23,282 nucleotides of DNA from JAUSEW01 sp964414015 (GCA_964414015.1 CAYPUE010000012.1:1-23282); one strand, 5' to 3'; positions 1 to 7,614 are shown, counted from the stretch's first letter. A program made the numbers and translations. Notes: generated by a model from the sequence alone, not told the origin.

Positions 1-873
1 TACAGAAATGATTTAAAAATAGAAGAAGATTTAATAGAGGAAGTAGCCAGACTCTATGGGTACAATAAATTTCCCAAAACTTTACCTTCGGGACAAATCA
101 CAACTTTGCAAATTCCGTATTTTAAGGATTATAAACTGGAAGAAAAAGTTAAAAATATTCTTGCGTCTTGCGGATTTTCAGAAATATATACTTACAGTTT
201 GGTAAGTGAAAGCGACATCGTCGACGCAGGATTTGATCCGGAAAACGTTTTACGCATTGATAATCCGGTCAGTCGCGATTTCGAATATTTGCGCCCGACT
301 CTTAAAATAGGCCTTCAAAAAGCTTTCCTGCAAAACAAACCTAATTTCGAAAAAATAAATCTTCTCGAACTAGGCAAAGTTTATTTGGGTAAAAGTTTGG
401 ATAATGCAAAAGAAGATTATTTTCTTTCCGGAATTTCTAATTCAAAAACTTTTTTTGAGATTAAAGGATTATTGGAAGAACTATTTAGTCAACTGGGAAT
501 TACTGATGATCCATCCGGCTTTATCCAATTGAAAGACGACGTTGTTGTTTTCGAACTAAACTTTTCTAAGCTCCTAAAAAGAGTGAACCTTAATAAAACA
601 TTTGCTCCAATTCCCAAATATCCGCCTGTATTTGAAGATTTATCCATAGTAATTGGCAAACAAATAGCAATCGGAGAGTTGATAAAAACCATCAAAGAGC
701 AAAACGAAAAAATAATCAACGTATTTCTGTTGAGCCAATTCGAAAAAACAAAAACGTTCCATCTTGTTTATCAAGATAAAAACGGTAATTTATCCAATGA
801 GGAAGTTGCCAAAATCCGAGAAAAAATACTAAAAACCCTCAAGGGTAAATTTGGCGCAACACAAAAAGAATAA
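1..873 (+). CDS. pheT: Phenylalanyl-tRNA synthetase beta subunit, C-terminal part (5' end outside window)
   Basis: The beta chain of the alpha2-beta2 enzyme that charges tRNA-Phe in the cytoplasm. The frame is open from base 1, so the 5' part lies outside; 290 residues are visible. The first ~35 residues carry the B5 ending (EEDLIEEVARLYGYNKFP), a strong family signature. They are followed by the catalytic-like fold with NPVSRDFEYLRPTLKIGL, LLELGKVY and FFEIKGLLEEL. The last ~88 residues are the ferredoxin-fold anticodon-binding domain, beginning YPPVFEDLSIVI and ending with the NEEVAKIREKILKTLKGKFGA helix. The strand between VFLLSQFEK and LVYQD looks shorter than usual for this domain. The gene ends at TAA 871-873, four bases before a repeat cluster, and is convergent with the transposase. 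Identification is secure; the upstream pheS is not visible. Confidence 0.95.
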   Translation, partial: YRNDLKIEEDLIEEVARLYGYNKFPKTLPSGQITTLQIPYFKDYKLEEKVKNILASCGFSEIYTYSLVSESDIVDAGFDPENVLRIDNPVSRDFEYLRPTLKIGLQKAFLQNKPNFEKINLLELGKVYLGKSLDNAKEDYFLSGISNSKTFFEIKGLLEELFSQLGITDDPSGFIQLKDDVVVFELNFSKLLKRVNLNKTFAPIPKYPPVFEDLSIVIGKQIAIGELIKTIKEQNEKIINVFLLSQFEKTKTFHLVYQDKNGNLSNEEVAKIREKILKTLKGKFGATQKE

Positions 874-876
874 TTC

Positions 877-919
877 TATCTTACACCCTATCTTACACCC
901 CAAGGGTGTAGCTTCAAAC
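877..919. repeat. REP-like palindrome with tandem 12-bp repeat, left flank of transposase
   Basis: TATCTTACACCC occurs twice in tandem (877-888 and 889-900). The second copy forms the left arm of a perfect hairpin: TACACCC (894-900), loop CAA, GGGTGTA (904-910). From 901 the sequence reads CAAGGGTGTAGCTTCAAAC, a unit that recurs at 1617, 1636 and 7513. The hairpin ends 13 nt beyond the transposase stop codon and 21 nt past the pheT stop. It may be a transposase recognition hairpin and may also act as a bidirectional 3'-end stabiliser. No U-tract follows, so it is not a classical terminator. Confidence 0.8.
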
Positions 920-923
920 TTTT

Positions 924-1568
924 CTAACCTTGGTTATCCAAAAGCTTGTGCTTTATAAGATCAAGCTCTTTGGCATAACCCGATTGATCCAAAACAAACT
1001 GTCCATAGCCGCTTTCTGTTTTGAATTGTTCAAGAATAATATCCTTCGAGCAACTACCCTCACTTAAACCCAAATATTCCCTATAAGACGACCATCTATA
1101 TGTTTTTAACTCTTTTGCAACATAACCGACAAACGGATTCAAATGAATATACCTAGATAAATGCAATAACTGTTCATTGGAATCAACATGCACTGACTGA
1201 AATTCTCCTTGGAAAAGTGGACCCACCCTCTTATTCTTTATATTGAAATACTTTGTAAAACTGTTACTAAGTTTACTAATAAATTCTGTAATCCCATTTT
1301 CGTTTTTTTGCTGAAGAAGGAAGTGAAAATGATTTGGCATTAGACAATAGCAAATAATGTCAACAATTTTCCTGTTCTTGTCTAGTGAAATTGGTTTATT
1401 CCTAAAGAAAGAAAATCGTGGCTTCGGACTACCAACCTGATAGTAAGACATTGTGTCTAAAAAATGTCTATAATCAAAGACGTTATTGTAAATCGGCATT
1501 TTAGCCACACCGCGATTAAAAATATGATAATATTCACCATTAACGAAAGGTACAACTCTTGAGGGCAT
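924..1568 (-). CDS. REP-associated tyrosine transposase (Y1/HUH family)
   Basis: A 214-residue single-strand DNA transposase of the IS200/TnpA-REP (RAYT) superfamily. It nicks and joins hairpin-bearing DNA through a 5'-phosphotyrosine. The start region GEYYHIFNRG is typical. The metal-binding HUH motif is H80-F-H82 in CLMPNHFHFLL. The nucleophile is probably Y107 in SFTKYFNIKNKR, followed by GPLFQGEF and the RYIHLNPF and YRWSSYREYL signatures of this family. All key residues are present, so the protein looks active. ATG at 1568 is supported by a promoter ending 6 nt upstream. The gene sits alone between pheT and the penicillin-binding protein gene, with CAAGGGTGTAG repeats on both sides. This is the arrangement expected for a resident RAYT rather than an insertion sequence with terminal repeats. 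Confidence 0.92.
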   Translation of the reverse strand: MPSRVVPFVNGEYYHIFNRGVAKMPIYNNVFDYRHFLDTMSYYQVGSPKPRFSFFRNKPISLDKNRKIVDIICYCLMPNHFHFLLQQKNENGITEFISKLSNSFTKYFNIKNKRVGPLFQGEFQSVHVDSNEQLLHLSRYIHLNPFVGYVAKELKTYRWSSYREYLGLSEGSCSKDIILEQFKTESGYGQFVLDQSGYAKELDLIKHKLLDNQG

Positions 1569-1574
1569 ACTTTT

Positions 1575-1603
1575 ATTGAAGCATAAATCTCCGCACGTGT
1601 AAA
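1575..1603 (-). promoter_or_regulatory. Predicted leaderless promoter of the transposase gene
   Basis: On the minus strand, -35 TTTACA (1598-1603), a 17-bp spacer, then -10 TTCAAT (1575-1580), followed by 6 nt and ATG at 1568. The -10 match is 4/6 and the -35 match 5/6. Transcription would begin at or next to the A of the start codon. The geometry matches the other promoters of this window. Confidence 0.5.
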
Positions 1604-1611
1604 TACATACT

Positions 1612-1654
1612 CACCCCAAGGGTGTAGTTTCAAAACAAGGGTGTAGTCTCAAAA
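1612..1654. repeat. REP-like repeat cluster, right flank of transposase
   Basis: Two tandem 19-bp units, CAAGGGTGTAGTTTCAAAA (1617-1635) and CAAGGGTGTAGTCTCAAAA (1636-1654), differ at one base. The first is preceded by CACCC (1612-1616), so CACCC-CAA-GGGTG forms a 5-bp hairpin. The cluster lies 8 bp from the stop codon of the penicillin-binding protein gene and upstream of the transposase promoter. With the copy at 877-919 it brackets the transposase. Confidence 0.8.
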
Positions 1655-1662
1655 AGCAAGAG

Positions 1663-4008
1663 CTATTGAGCGGAAGAAGAAGATGTTGGGGTAGGAGACA
1701 AAGTCGGAGTTGGAATTGGAGTAGGGGTGTCGGAAACTATCCTCGTTGAAACTTCAGTTGGCGCGTGATACAAGGGATCATCTTTATGATTATCATTGAC
1801 CCATCCATCTATCCCTTCCTGCCAACGGTTTTTGCCATCTGTTGATATCGGATCGTTTTCTTTAAAGACAATAAAATTACGGGTATCATACTCCCCTTTA
1901 TCAAGCTCACTTTGGCTGGCTGTCTTATTTGAATCTGCTTTTGAAACTTTTATCTGCTGGTAAATTGGACTTGGGCCTTGGGGCTGCGTCCCCTTTATAA
2001 AATATTCCGTTCGCGTAGCCTGCCCATCTACAGGCAAACCTCCGCCTAATGCATCTATCGTAATAGCCGTAACATTGTCCGGTTTTTGAAAATCTTCATT
2101 TGGTTTATTTTTTAAAGCCTCAAGTATTATCCGCCGCCAAATAGGCGCAGCCCCCGTAACTCCGGAAGCGACATTTCCCATCGGACTATTGTCATTATTA
2201 CCAACCCAAGTCGCCACCAAGATGCTCGGCGTCCAGCCTATCGTCCAGTTATCTCTTTTGTCATCGGTCGTACCGGTTTTAACTGCGATAGTTTTTCCGG
2301 GAATATTTAAATAACTGTTAACTCCAAAGGTTATCAGTCTGGCATTGTTATCCAAAAGCATATGGGAAATTATAAAAGCAACTTCACTGCTTAGAACACG
2401 CGTTTTTGCTGCAGGCTTTTCTTCAAAAAGTACATTTCCTTTCGCATCCGTAACTTTAAGAATACTGATAGGCTCAATACGATATCCGCCATTGGAAAAA
2501 GCCGCATAAGCCGAAGCAAGATCAATCAGCTTTACTTCTCCGCCTCCCAAAGTTAAAGAAAGCCCAAAACGGTCTACGTTATCTTTTGTCGGAGCAAGGG
2601 TCGTAAGTCCTAATTTATAAGCTGTTGTCAGCATATTTCTAACGCCAACCAAAGCTAGAAGTTTTACGGCAGGAACATTTATTGACGAGCCAAGAGCGAA
2701 ACGAAGCTGTAATGGCCCATGATATTTCCCATCATAATTCTCCGGAATATAATCTTTGCCTCCTTGATTTGGGAAAACGGTTTTTGTATCCATTATAAGA
2801 GTCGCTGCCGTATATCCGCGCTCAAGTGCAGTAGCATAAGCTACGGGTTTTATCGATGAACCGGGCTGGCGGAGAGCTTGAGTTACGACATTAAACTGTC
2901 CTTCAAATTGGGCGTCCGTTGCCGATTTCGTAGCGAAAAAGTCTCGGCTTCCAACCATTGCTAGAATCTCACCGGTTTTCGTGTCCAAAACAATACTTGC
3001 ACCGTTTCCAACCTTAAGATACCTAGCCGCATCAACTTCTTCTTTAGCTATCTGTTCTGCTTTTTGCTGAAGTTTATAATCAAGCGTTGTTGTGACCTGA
3101 AGCCCTCCTTGTTCAACCAGATTTTCTCCAAACTGCTTAATCAGTAAATCTTTAACGTAAAATGAAAAATGCGGAGCTTTTATAGACTGGCTTTGAGATA
3201 AAAAGTCCACGTTAGGTAGATTTTTTTCAGTATCTAGCTCTTGTTTTTTCGTAATGTAACCGTCTTCCTGCATCCGCCTTAGCACTTCTTGAGCTCTAGC
3301 GATATATGTTTTAGGATTTTGTCCGTATGGAGAATAGTATGATGGACTTTGCGGTAATCCCGCCAAAATAGCTGATTCAGCCAGATTTAGATCTTTGACT
3401 TTTTTACCAAAATATCCTTCCGAAGCAGACTCTACTCCTACCATTGTGCCTCCATACGGCGCCACATTCAGATAAAGTTCCAAGATTTGATCTTTGGTGT
3501 ATTTTCTGTCAACTTGTGTTGACAAGATAAACTCTTTAATTTTACGGGGAATCGTCCTTTCGGGAGTTAAAAGAGTATTCTTGACAAGTTGTTGTGTTAA
3601 GGTAGATCCTCCGGAAATTTTTCTAAATAGGACAATATCTCTGATTGCTCTTAAATATCCTGCAATTGAAAATCCTTGATTTTGATAAAAATTTTTATCT
3701 TCGATGGCGATTGTTGCCTCACGTAAAACTTTCGGAATATTATCTAAAGGCACGTAGGTTCTATTCTCTGTACGAAAAATGTCGTACAAAACTATTCCGC
3801 TTCGGTCATAAATTTTCGTAGATTGGGATAGATTGGAAGAGTTTAATTTTCCCGGAGTCGGCAAATCACGGCTGTACCAAATAAATAAAATAAAAGTTAA
3901 AAAAACTAATCCAATCAGCCCGAAGAATGCAAACCTTGCCAGATTGCTTAAGACGAAAATGTTGATGCCTTGACCCCGAAGAAATCTACGGTATCTATAG
4001 GTAGCCAT
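1663..4008 (-). CDS. Class A penicillin-binding protein (bifunctional transglycosylase/transpeptidase)
   Basis: A 781-residue membrane-anchored enzyme that polymerises lipid II glycan and cross-links the stem peptides of peptidoglycan. The order is: basic cytoplasmic N-terminus, one membrane segment (about 24-46), then glycosyltransferase family 51 with EDKNFY (catalytic Glu about 103) and GGSTLTQQLVKN (133-144). The penicillin-binding transpeptidase domain follows, with S384-S-I-K387, a SIN motif near 440 and KTGT near 576. The last ~25 residues are a Thr-Pro/Ser tail (PTPIPTPTLSPTPTS). The frame is open further upstream to 4179, but that would overlap tyrS. ATG 4008 is preferred because a promoter with TATAAT ends 6 nt before it and the protein then begins with a normal short cytoplasmic tail. 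A start at 4062 is possible. It is a single gene, divergent from tyrS, of PBP1a type. Confidence 0.93.
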   Translation of the reverse strand: MATYRYRRFLRGQGINIFVLSNLARFAFFGLIGLVFLTFILFIWYSRDLPTPGKLNSSNLSQSTKIYDRSGIVLYDIFRTENRTYVPLDNIPKVLREATIAIEDKNFYQNQGFSIAGYLRAIRDIVLFRKISGGSTLTQQLVKNTLLTPERTIPRKIKEFILSTQVDRKYTKDQILELYLNVAPYGGTMVGVESASEGYFGKKVKDLNLAESAILAGLPQSPSYYSPYGQNPKTYIARAQEVLRRMQEDGYITKKQELDTEKNLPNVDFLSQSQSIKAPHFSFYVKDLLIKQFGENLVEQGGLQVTTTLDYKLQQKAEQIAKEEVDAARYLKVGNGASIVLDTKTGEILAMVGSRDFFATKSATDAQFEGQFNVVTQALRQPGSSIKPVAYATALERGYTAATLIMDTKTVFPNQGGKDYIPENYDGKYHGPLQLRFALGSSINVPAVKLLALVGVRNMLTTAYKLGLTTLAPTKDNVDRFGLSLTLGGGEVKLIDLASAYAAFSNGGYRIEPISILKVTDAKGNVLFEEKPAAKTRVLSSEVAFIISHMLLDNNARLITFGVNSYLNIPGKTIAVKTGTTDDKRDNWTIGWTPSILVATWVGNNDNSPMGNVASGVTGAAPIWRRIILEALKNKPNEDFQKPDNVTAITIDALGGGLPVDGQATRTEYFIKGTQPQGPSPIYQQIKVSKADSNKTASQSELDKGEYDTRNFIVFKENDPISTDGKNRWQEGIDGWVNDNHKDDPLYHAPTEVSTRIVSDTPTPIPTPTLSPTPTSSSSAQ

Positions 4009-4014
4009 AAAGTA

Positions 4015-4043
4015 ATTATAGCTAAGTATAATAAACCTAGCAA
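4015..4043 (-). promoter_or_regulatory. Predicted leaderless promoter of the penicillin-binding protein gene
   Basis: On the minus strand, -35 TTGCTA (4038-4043), a 17-bp spacer, then a perfect -10 TATAAT (4015-4020), with 6 nt (TACTTT) before ATG at 4008. The mRNA would start at the start codon. No Shine-Dalgarno sequence is present. This decides the choice of 4008 over upstream starts. Confidence 0.65.
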
Positions 4044-4055
4044 GAGACTTAAAAA

Positions 4056-4084
4056 TTGCCATAAATTCAAAAAAAATGTAATAT
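4056..4084 (+). promoter_or_regulatory. Predicted leaderless promoter of tyrS
   Basis: -35 TTGCCA (4056-4061, 5/6), a 17-bp spacer, -10 TAATAT (4079-4084, 4/6), then 6 nt and ATG at 4091. It lies in the same 82-bp spacer as the divergent promoter, with identical spacing between -10 and start codon. No ribosome binding site is visible. Confidence 0.55.
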
Positions 4085-4090
4085 ATATGT

Positions 4091-5266
4091 ATGGATAAGC
4101 TTGAGGAATTATTGACAAGGGGAATCGCAAATATTATTCCTTCAAAAGAAGGATTAATGAAAGTTTTGTCTTCCAACAAGAAACTGAATGTTTATTTGGG
4201 AATTGACCCAACCGCAACCAGAATTCATTTAGGACATGCCGTCGCTTTGCGAAAACTTGAAGAATTCGCTAAATTAGGGCACAATGTTACTTTCTTAATC
4301 GGTGATTTTACAGCTTTGATAGGGGATACCTCTGACAAAGACACCGAACGGCCTGTTTTAACCTCGGAGCAAATACAAGAGAATTTCAAGACCTACAAAG
4401 AACAAGCAGAAAAAATCTTGGATTTTTCCAAAGTTACGATACGCTATAATTCCGAATGGCTTAACAAATTATCATTTCCGGAAATTGTAAAGTTGGCACA
4501 GCAATTTTCTTTTGGAGATTTTGGCTCTCGGGAGTTAATCAGAAAACGCCTTGATGCGGGAAAAAGAGTAGGAATGCACGAAGGTTTATATCCGGCAATG
4601 CAAGGATATGACAGCTATTTTCTGAATACGGATATTCAAATTGGCGGAACAGACCAAACTTTTAATATGCAAGCCGGCAGAACCCTGCAAAAAAATTGGA
4701 GAAATAAAGAATCTTTTATAATTGCTACGGAATTTCTTATGGGAACCGATGGCCGGAAAATGAGTAAGACTTGGGGCAACGCAATATGGCTGGATGACAA
4801 TCCAAATGATATGTTTGCCAAGGTTATGGCGATAAATGACGATTTGATCAACCAATATTTTATTCTCGGAACAAATCAAGGTCTTCAAAAGATAAAGGAA
4901 ATTGAGTCCAGAAAAAATCGAATGGAAGTAAAAAAGGAATTAGCGAAAATTATCGCAACGCAATTGCATGGCGAAAAAGAAGCATTAGGCGCGAAAGAAA
5001 ATTTTGAGAAAACTGTTCAAGGAAAAGAAAAACCAACAAATATTCCAATAGTTTTAATCGAAAACCCTAATAAGCCTATCGATGAGATATTGGTAGAAAC
5101 AGGTTTTGCCTCTTCGAAATCAGAAGCAAAAAGATTTATAAGCCAAGGAGGAACTGTGATAGAAGGAAAAAAAGTAAGTAATCCAAATGCTATTTTTTCT
5201 TCAATAGCAGCTAGCGGAGCAACAGTGCAAGTTGGACCTTTAAAGTTGAAAACGATAAAATGGTAA
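4091..5266 (+). CDS. tyrS: Tyrosyl-tRNA synthetase
   Basis: A 391-residue class I aminoacyl-tRNA synthetase that attaches tyrosine to tRNA-Tyr. The nucleotide-binding signatures are H46-L-G-H49 (HIGH) after LGIDPTATRI and K223-M-S-K-T (KMSKS) after TDGRK. In between, GGTDQTFNMQAGR and the YPAMQGYDS region form the tyrosine-binding pocket of the TyrS family. The C-terminal ~65 residues, from PIDEILVETGFASSKSEAKRFI to GPLKLKTIKW, are an S4 RNA-binding domain. The length resembles the longer TyrS subgroup that ends in an S4 domain. ATG 4091 is the first in-frame start and lies 6 nt after a candidate -10 box. An out-of-frame ATG at 4087 can be ignored. The gene diverges from the penicillin-binding protein gene and is followed by the recG unit. 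Confidence 0.96.
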   Translation: MDKLEELLTRGIANIIPSKEGLMKVLSSNKKLNVYLGIDPTATRIHLGHAVALRKLEEFAKLGHNVTFLIGDFTALIGDTSDKDTERPVLTSEQIQENFKTYKEQAEKILDFSKVTIRYNSEWLNKLSFPEIVKLAQQFSFGDFGSRELIRKRLDAGKRVGMHEGLYPAMQGYDSYFLNTDIQIGGTDQTFNMQAGRTLQKNWRNKESFIIATEFLMGTDGRKMSKTWGNAIWLDDNPNDMFAKVMAINDDLINQYFILGTNQGLQKIKEIESRKNRMEVKKELAKIIATQLHGEKEALGAKENFEKTVQGKEKPTNIPIVLIENPNKPIDEILVETGFASSKSEAKRFISQGGTVIEGKKVSNPNAIFSSIAASGATVQVGPLKLKTIKW

Positions 5267-5275
5267 AAATATAAT
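5246..5275 (+). promoter_or_regulatory. Predicted leaderless promoter of the mini-protein/recG unit
   Basis: -35 TTGAAA (5246-5251), an 18-bp spacer and a perfect -10 TATAAT (5270-5275). The -35 lies inside the end of tyrS. The next ATG (5277) is only 1 nt away and too close to be transcribed. The second in-frame ATG (5283) lies 7 nt downstream, matching the spacing at other genes here. Confidence 0.6.
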
Positions 5276-5282
5276 TATGGAA

Positions 5283-5381
5283 ATGTTTAGAAAACATCAG
5301 TGGATTTGGAAAGTTATCGTTGCTATCGCTTCTTTTGCGCTTATTGCCACATCTGTTCTTCCGTTTCTTGCCCTTAGATAA
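5283..5381 (+). CDS. Small single-pass membrane protein (32 aa), function unknown
   Basis: A 32-codon ORF between tyrS and recG. It begins MFRKHQWIWKVIVAI, runs into a hydrophobic stretch (about residues 8-30, Ile/Val/Ala/Phe/Leu rich with one Pro) and ends LALR. The charged, aromatic N-terminus followed by one hydrophobic helix is a typical membrane mini-protein layout with N-in topology. It stops 3 nt before the recG ATG, so the two are probably co-translated. The start is taken at 5283, not 5277, because the -10 box TATAAT ends at 5275. I do not recognise a named family. Support for being real comes from the tight fit between the promoter and recG and from the coherent membrane-protein composition; no homology was tested. 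Confidence 0.6.
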   Translation: MFRKHQWIWKVIVAIASFALIATSVLPFLALR

Positions 5382-5384
5382 CAT

Positions 5385-7484
5385 ATGGACTTAAAAACGC
5401 CGATTGGGGAAGTTTCCAATGTTTACAGAATGTACGCCAAAAGACTAGAGAAACTTGGCATTAAAACTTTGGAAGATTTTCTTTATCACGTTCCTTACAG
5501 ATATGAAGACTTTTCAATAATTTCAAATATTGACGATGTCCAAGCGGGAGAAACCGTTACTGTAAAAGGTGATGTTTTGGAAATAAAAAATGAGCGCACG
5601 AGAAATTGGAAAACACTGCAAAAAGCAAAAATAAAAGACGAAACAGGAGAAATAGAGATTATCTGGTTTAATCAACCTTTTTTAGTAAATTTAATGAGAA
5701 AAGGAGATAAGGTTTCCGTCTCCGGCAAAGCTGATACTTATAAAAATAGACTGTTGCTGCAATCGCCTGAATATGAAATATTAGAAAGTTATGAAGATGA
5801 AACTCTTCATACGGGAAGATTGATTCCGATATATCCGGAAACAAGAGGTATTTCCTCTAAATGGTTACGTCGCCAAATTAATAAAATTATCAATGATTGT
5901 AAAGATAAATTACTCGAACATCTTCCTTACTCTATAATTTCAGATAATCAAATATTGGAGCTCCCCGAAGCAATTAAAGAAATTCATTTTCCTAAAAATT
6001 TGGATTTAGCGGAAAAAGCAAGACTGCGTTTATCTTTCGATGAACTTTTTCTTATGCAGCTTAGTGCATTAAAAAGAAGAAAAGAGTGGAAGCAAAATTT
6101 AGCCAGTAACCGTTTCCAAATAGATTTATACCAAAATAAGATGGATAAATTTTATGCCAACCTGCCATTCGTATTAACCAATGCCCAGAAGCGGACGCTA
6201 AGAGAAATTTTTGGGGATGTTACGTCTATGAAACCCATGAACAGGCTTTTGCAGGGAGACGTGGGAAGCGGTAAAACAGTAGTCTCTGCAATTGCCATGT
6301 ACGTAGCGTTTCTAAACGGTTTTCAATCTGTTCTTCTGGCGCCTACGGAAATTCTGGCGCAACAGCATTACGAAACCATTTCCAAACTTCTTTCCCCTTT
6401 CGGAGTCAAAGTAGACATAGTCACGGGATCCACGAGGACAAGAATTATGAATAAAGAATCAAGAATAAAGATAAAGAATAAGACAAGCCATAATTCGCAA
6501 TTCATGATTCATGATTCAAAAGATGAAACCGATGTATTAGTGGGAACACACGCATTGCTATACGGCAAAAGAAACATGGACAAATTAGGCTTAGTTGTTA
6601 TAGATGAACAGCAACGGTTCGGAGTAGAGCAAAGAGCAATAATCAGAAAAAAAGGCAAAAATCCCCATCTTCTGTCTATGACTGCAACGCCAATACCAAG
6701 AACTATTGCTTTAACTATGTATGGAGATTTGGATTTGTCTTTCTTGGACGAAATGCCCAAAGGAAGAAGAAAAATTAAAACTTGGCTGGTGCCTGCGGAA
6801 AAAAGAAGCAATGCTTATTTATGGATTGAAAAACAAATTAAGGATACGAGAATACAAGCTTTTATCATCTGCCCTTTCATAGAAGAATCGGAAACTTTAA
6901 AAACTGTCAGAGCAGCAACTAAGGAGTATGAGTTATTAAAAAATACTGTTTTTCCGAATTTAAAGTTGGGAATTTTACATGGCAGATTAAAAGCTAAGGA
7001 AAAAGAGGAAGTACTGAAGAAATTTAAGAATAGGAAATTGGATATTCTGGTAGCAACGCCAGTTGTAGAAGTTGGAATCGACATTCCAAATGCCAATATC
7101 ATCCTTATTGAGGAAGCCGAACGTTTCGGACTTGCGCAACTGCATCAGCTGCGCGGAAGAGTAGGAAGAAGCGATGCTCAAGCCTACTGCCTATTGTTTA
7201 CCCAATCGAAAAATCCGAAAACTATTCAGAGATTAAAAGCTATGGAAACTTTGTCTTTGGGTAACGAGCTTGCCCAACTGGATCTGAAATTAAGAGGCCA
7301 TGGAGAATTATACGGCACAATGCAGCACGGACACGGCTTGCTTAAAATTGCCAGTTTTTCGGATTTTGCCTTAATCGAAAAAACCAAAAAAGAAGCAGAA
7401 AAAATCTTTCCCAATTTAAAAAACCATCCTTTACTTTTGGAAAAAATAAAAAACATCAACTTCAAACAAATTTCCCCAGATTAA
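5385..7484 (+). CDS. recG: ATP-dependent DNA helicase RecG
   Basis: A 699-residue superfamily 2 branch-migration helicase acting on stalled replication forks and recombination intermediates. The N-terminal wedge/OB region includes LGIKTLEDFLYHVPYRYED and the GETVTVKGDVL strand. Helicase motifs are G291-D-V-G-S-G-K297-T (Walker A), D407-E-Q-Q-R-F-G (RecG usually has DEQHRFG), TATPIPRT from 433, and QLRGRVGR near 590 (motif VI). The C-terminal GHGELYGTMQHG region fits the family's helical-hairpin segment. Residues about 353-378, between TGSTRTR and DVLVGTHALL, are a Lys/Asn/Ser-rich stretch encoded by a dispersed AT-rich repeat. It replaces and lengthens a surface linker but keeps the frame. 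The gene follows the mini-gene by 3 nt and looks complete. Confidence 0.96.
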   Translation: MDLKTPIGEVSNVYRMYAKRLEKLGIKTLEDFLYHVPYRYEDFSIISNIDDVQAGETVTVKGDVLEIKNERTRNWKTLQKAKIKDETGEIEIIWFNQPFLVNLMRKGDKVSVSGKADTYKNRLLLQSPEYEILESYEDETLHTGRLIPIYPETRGISSKWLRRQINKIINDCKDKLLEHLPYSIISDNQILELPEAIKEIHFPKNLDLAEKARLRLSFDELFLMQLSALKRRKEWKQNLASNRFQIDLYQNKMDKFYANLPFVLTNAQKRTLREIFGDVTSMKPMNRLLQGDVGSGKTVVSAIAMYVAFLNGFQSVLLAPTEILAQQHYETISKLLSPFGVKVDIVTGSTRTRIMNKESRIKIKNKTSHNSQFMIHDSKDETDVLVGTHALLYGKRNMDKLGLVVIDEQQRFGVEQRAIIRKKGKNPHLLSMTATPIPRTIALTMYGDLDLSFLDEMPKGRRKIKTWLVPAEKRSNAYLWIEKQIKDTRIQAFIICPFIEESETLKTVRAATKEYELLKNTVFPNLKLGILHGRLKAKEKEEVLKKFKNRKLDILVATPVVEVGIDIPNANIILIEEAERFGLAQLHQLRGRVGRSDAQAYCLLFTQSKNPKTIQRLKAMETLSLGNELAQLDLKLRGHGELYGTMQHGHGLLKIASFSDFALIEKTKKEAEKIFPNLKNHPLLLEKIKNINFKQISPD
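6441..6517 (+). repeat. AT-rich dispersed repeat inserted in frame in recG
   Basis: The left arm AGAATTATGAATAAAGAATC and the right half GCCATAATTCGCAATTC...ATTCATGATTC resemble, in order, the element in the leaders of the pilins at 15252 and 15854. The arms are roughly inverted relative to each other. The stretch keeps the recG frame and encodes the Lys/Asn-rich insert RIMNKESRIKIKNKTSHNS. Confidence 0.7.
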
Positions 7485-7488
7485 TCCC

Positions 7489-7531
7489 GCAGGTGTAGCT
7501 ACAAACCCACCCCAAGGGTGTAGTCTCCAAG
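7489..7531. repeat. REP-like repeats after recG
   Basis: The first unit is degenerate (GCAGGTGTAGCTACAAA, 7489-7505). The second is clear (CAAGGGTGTAGTCTCCAAG, 7513-7531) and is preceded by CACCC, giving the hairpin CACCC-CAA-GGGTG (7508-7520). It shares the 19-bp unit that flanks the transposase about 6 kb away and again lies right behind a stop codon (recG, 7484). The remainder of the 130-bp spacer to rpmF is a G-rich stretch and a promoter; no further gene is seen. Confidence 0.75.
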
Positions 7532-7579
7532 AGTTTTTGCGTGAATTTGGGGCGGGGGGAACGGTGGCGGAGTGGGGTA

Positions 7580-7608
7580 TTGTGGAAAGCTTATAAATTT
7601 CGTAAAAT
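7580..7608 (+). promoter_or_regulatory. Predicted leaderless promoter of rpmF-nusB-rnc
   Basis: A weak -35 TTGTGG (7580-7585), a 17-bp spacer and -10 TAAAAT (7603-7608, 5/6), followed by 6 nt (ACTCTC) and ATG at 7615. There is no Shine-Dalgarno sequence. Confidence 0.5.
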
Positions 7609-7614
7609 ACTCTC

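Noticed and set aside
877..1654. CRISPR array interpretation of the repeats around the transposase
   Set aside because: The units are either directly adjacent or separated by a gene, without regular spacers, and no cas genes are present.
4009..4179. N-terminal extension of the penicillin-binding protein frame up to 4179
   Set aside because: It would overlap tyrS by about 90 bases, adds a hydrophobic stretch without family support, and runs across two predicted promoters.
5277..5285. ATG 5277 as start of the mini-gene
   Set aside because: It lies 1 nt after the -10 box and would be upstream of the transcription start.
7532..7600. RNA gene in the G-rich spacer before rpmF
   Set aside because: No cloverleaf, anticodon arm or known ncRNA pattern could be drawn; only a promoter and repeats are supported.
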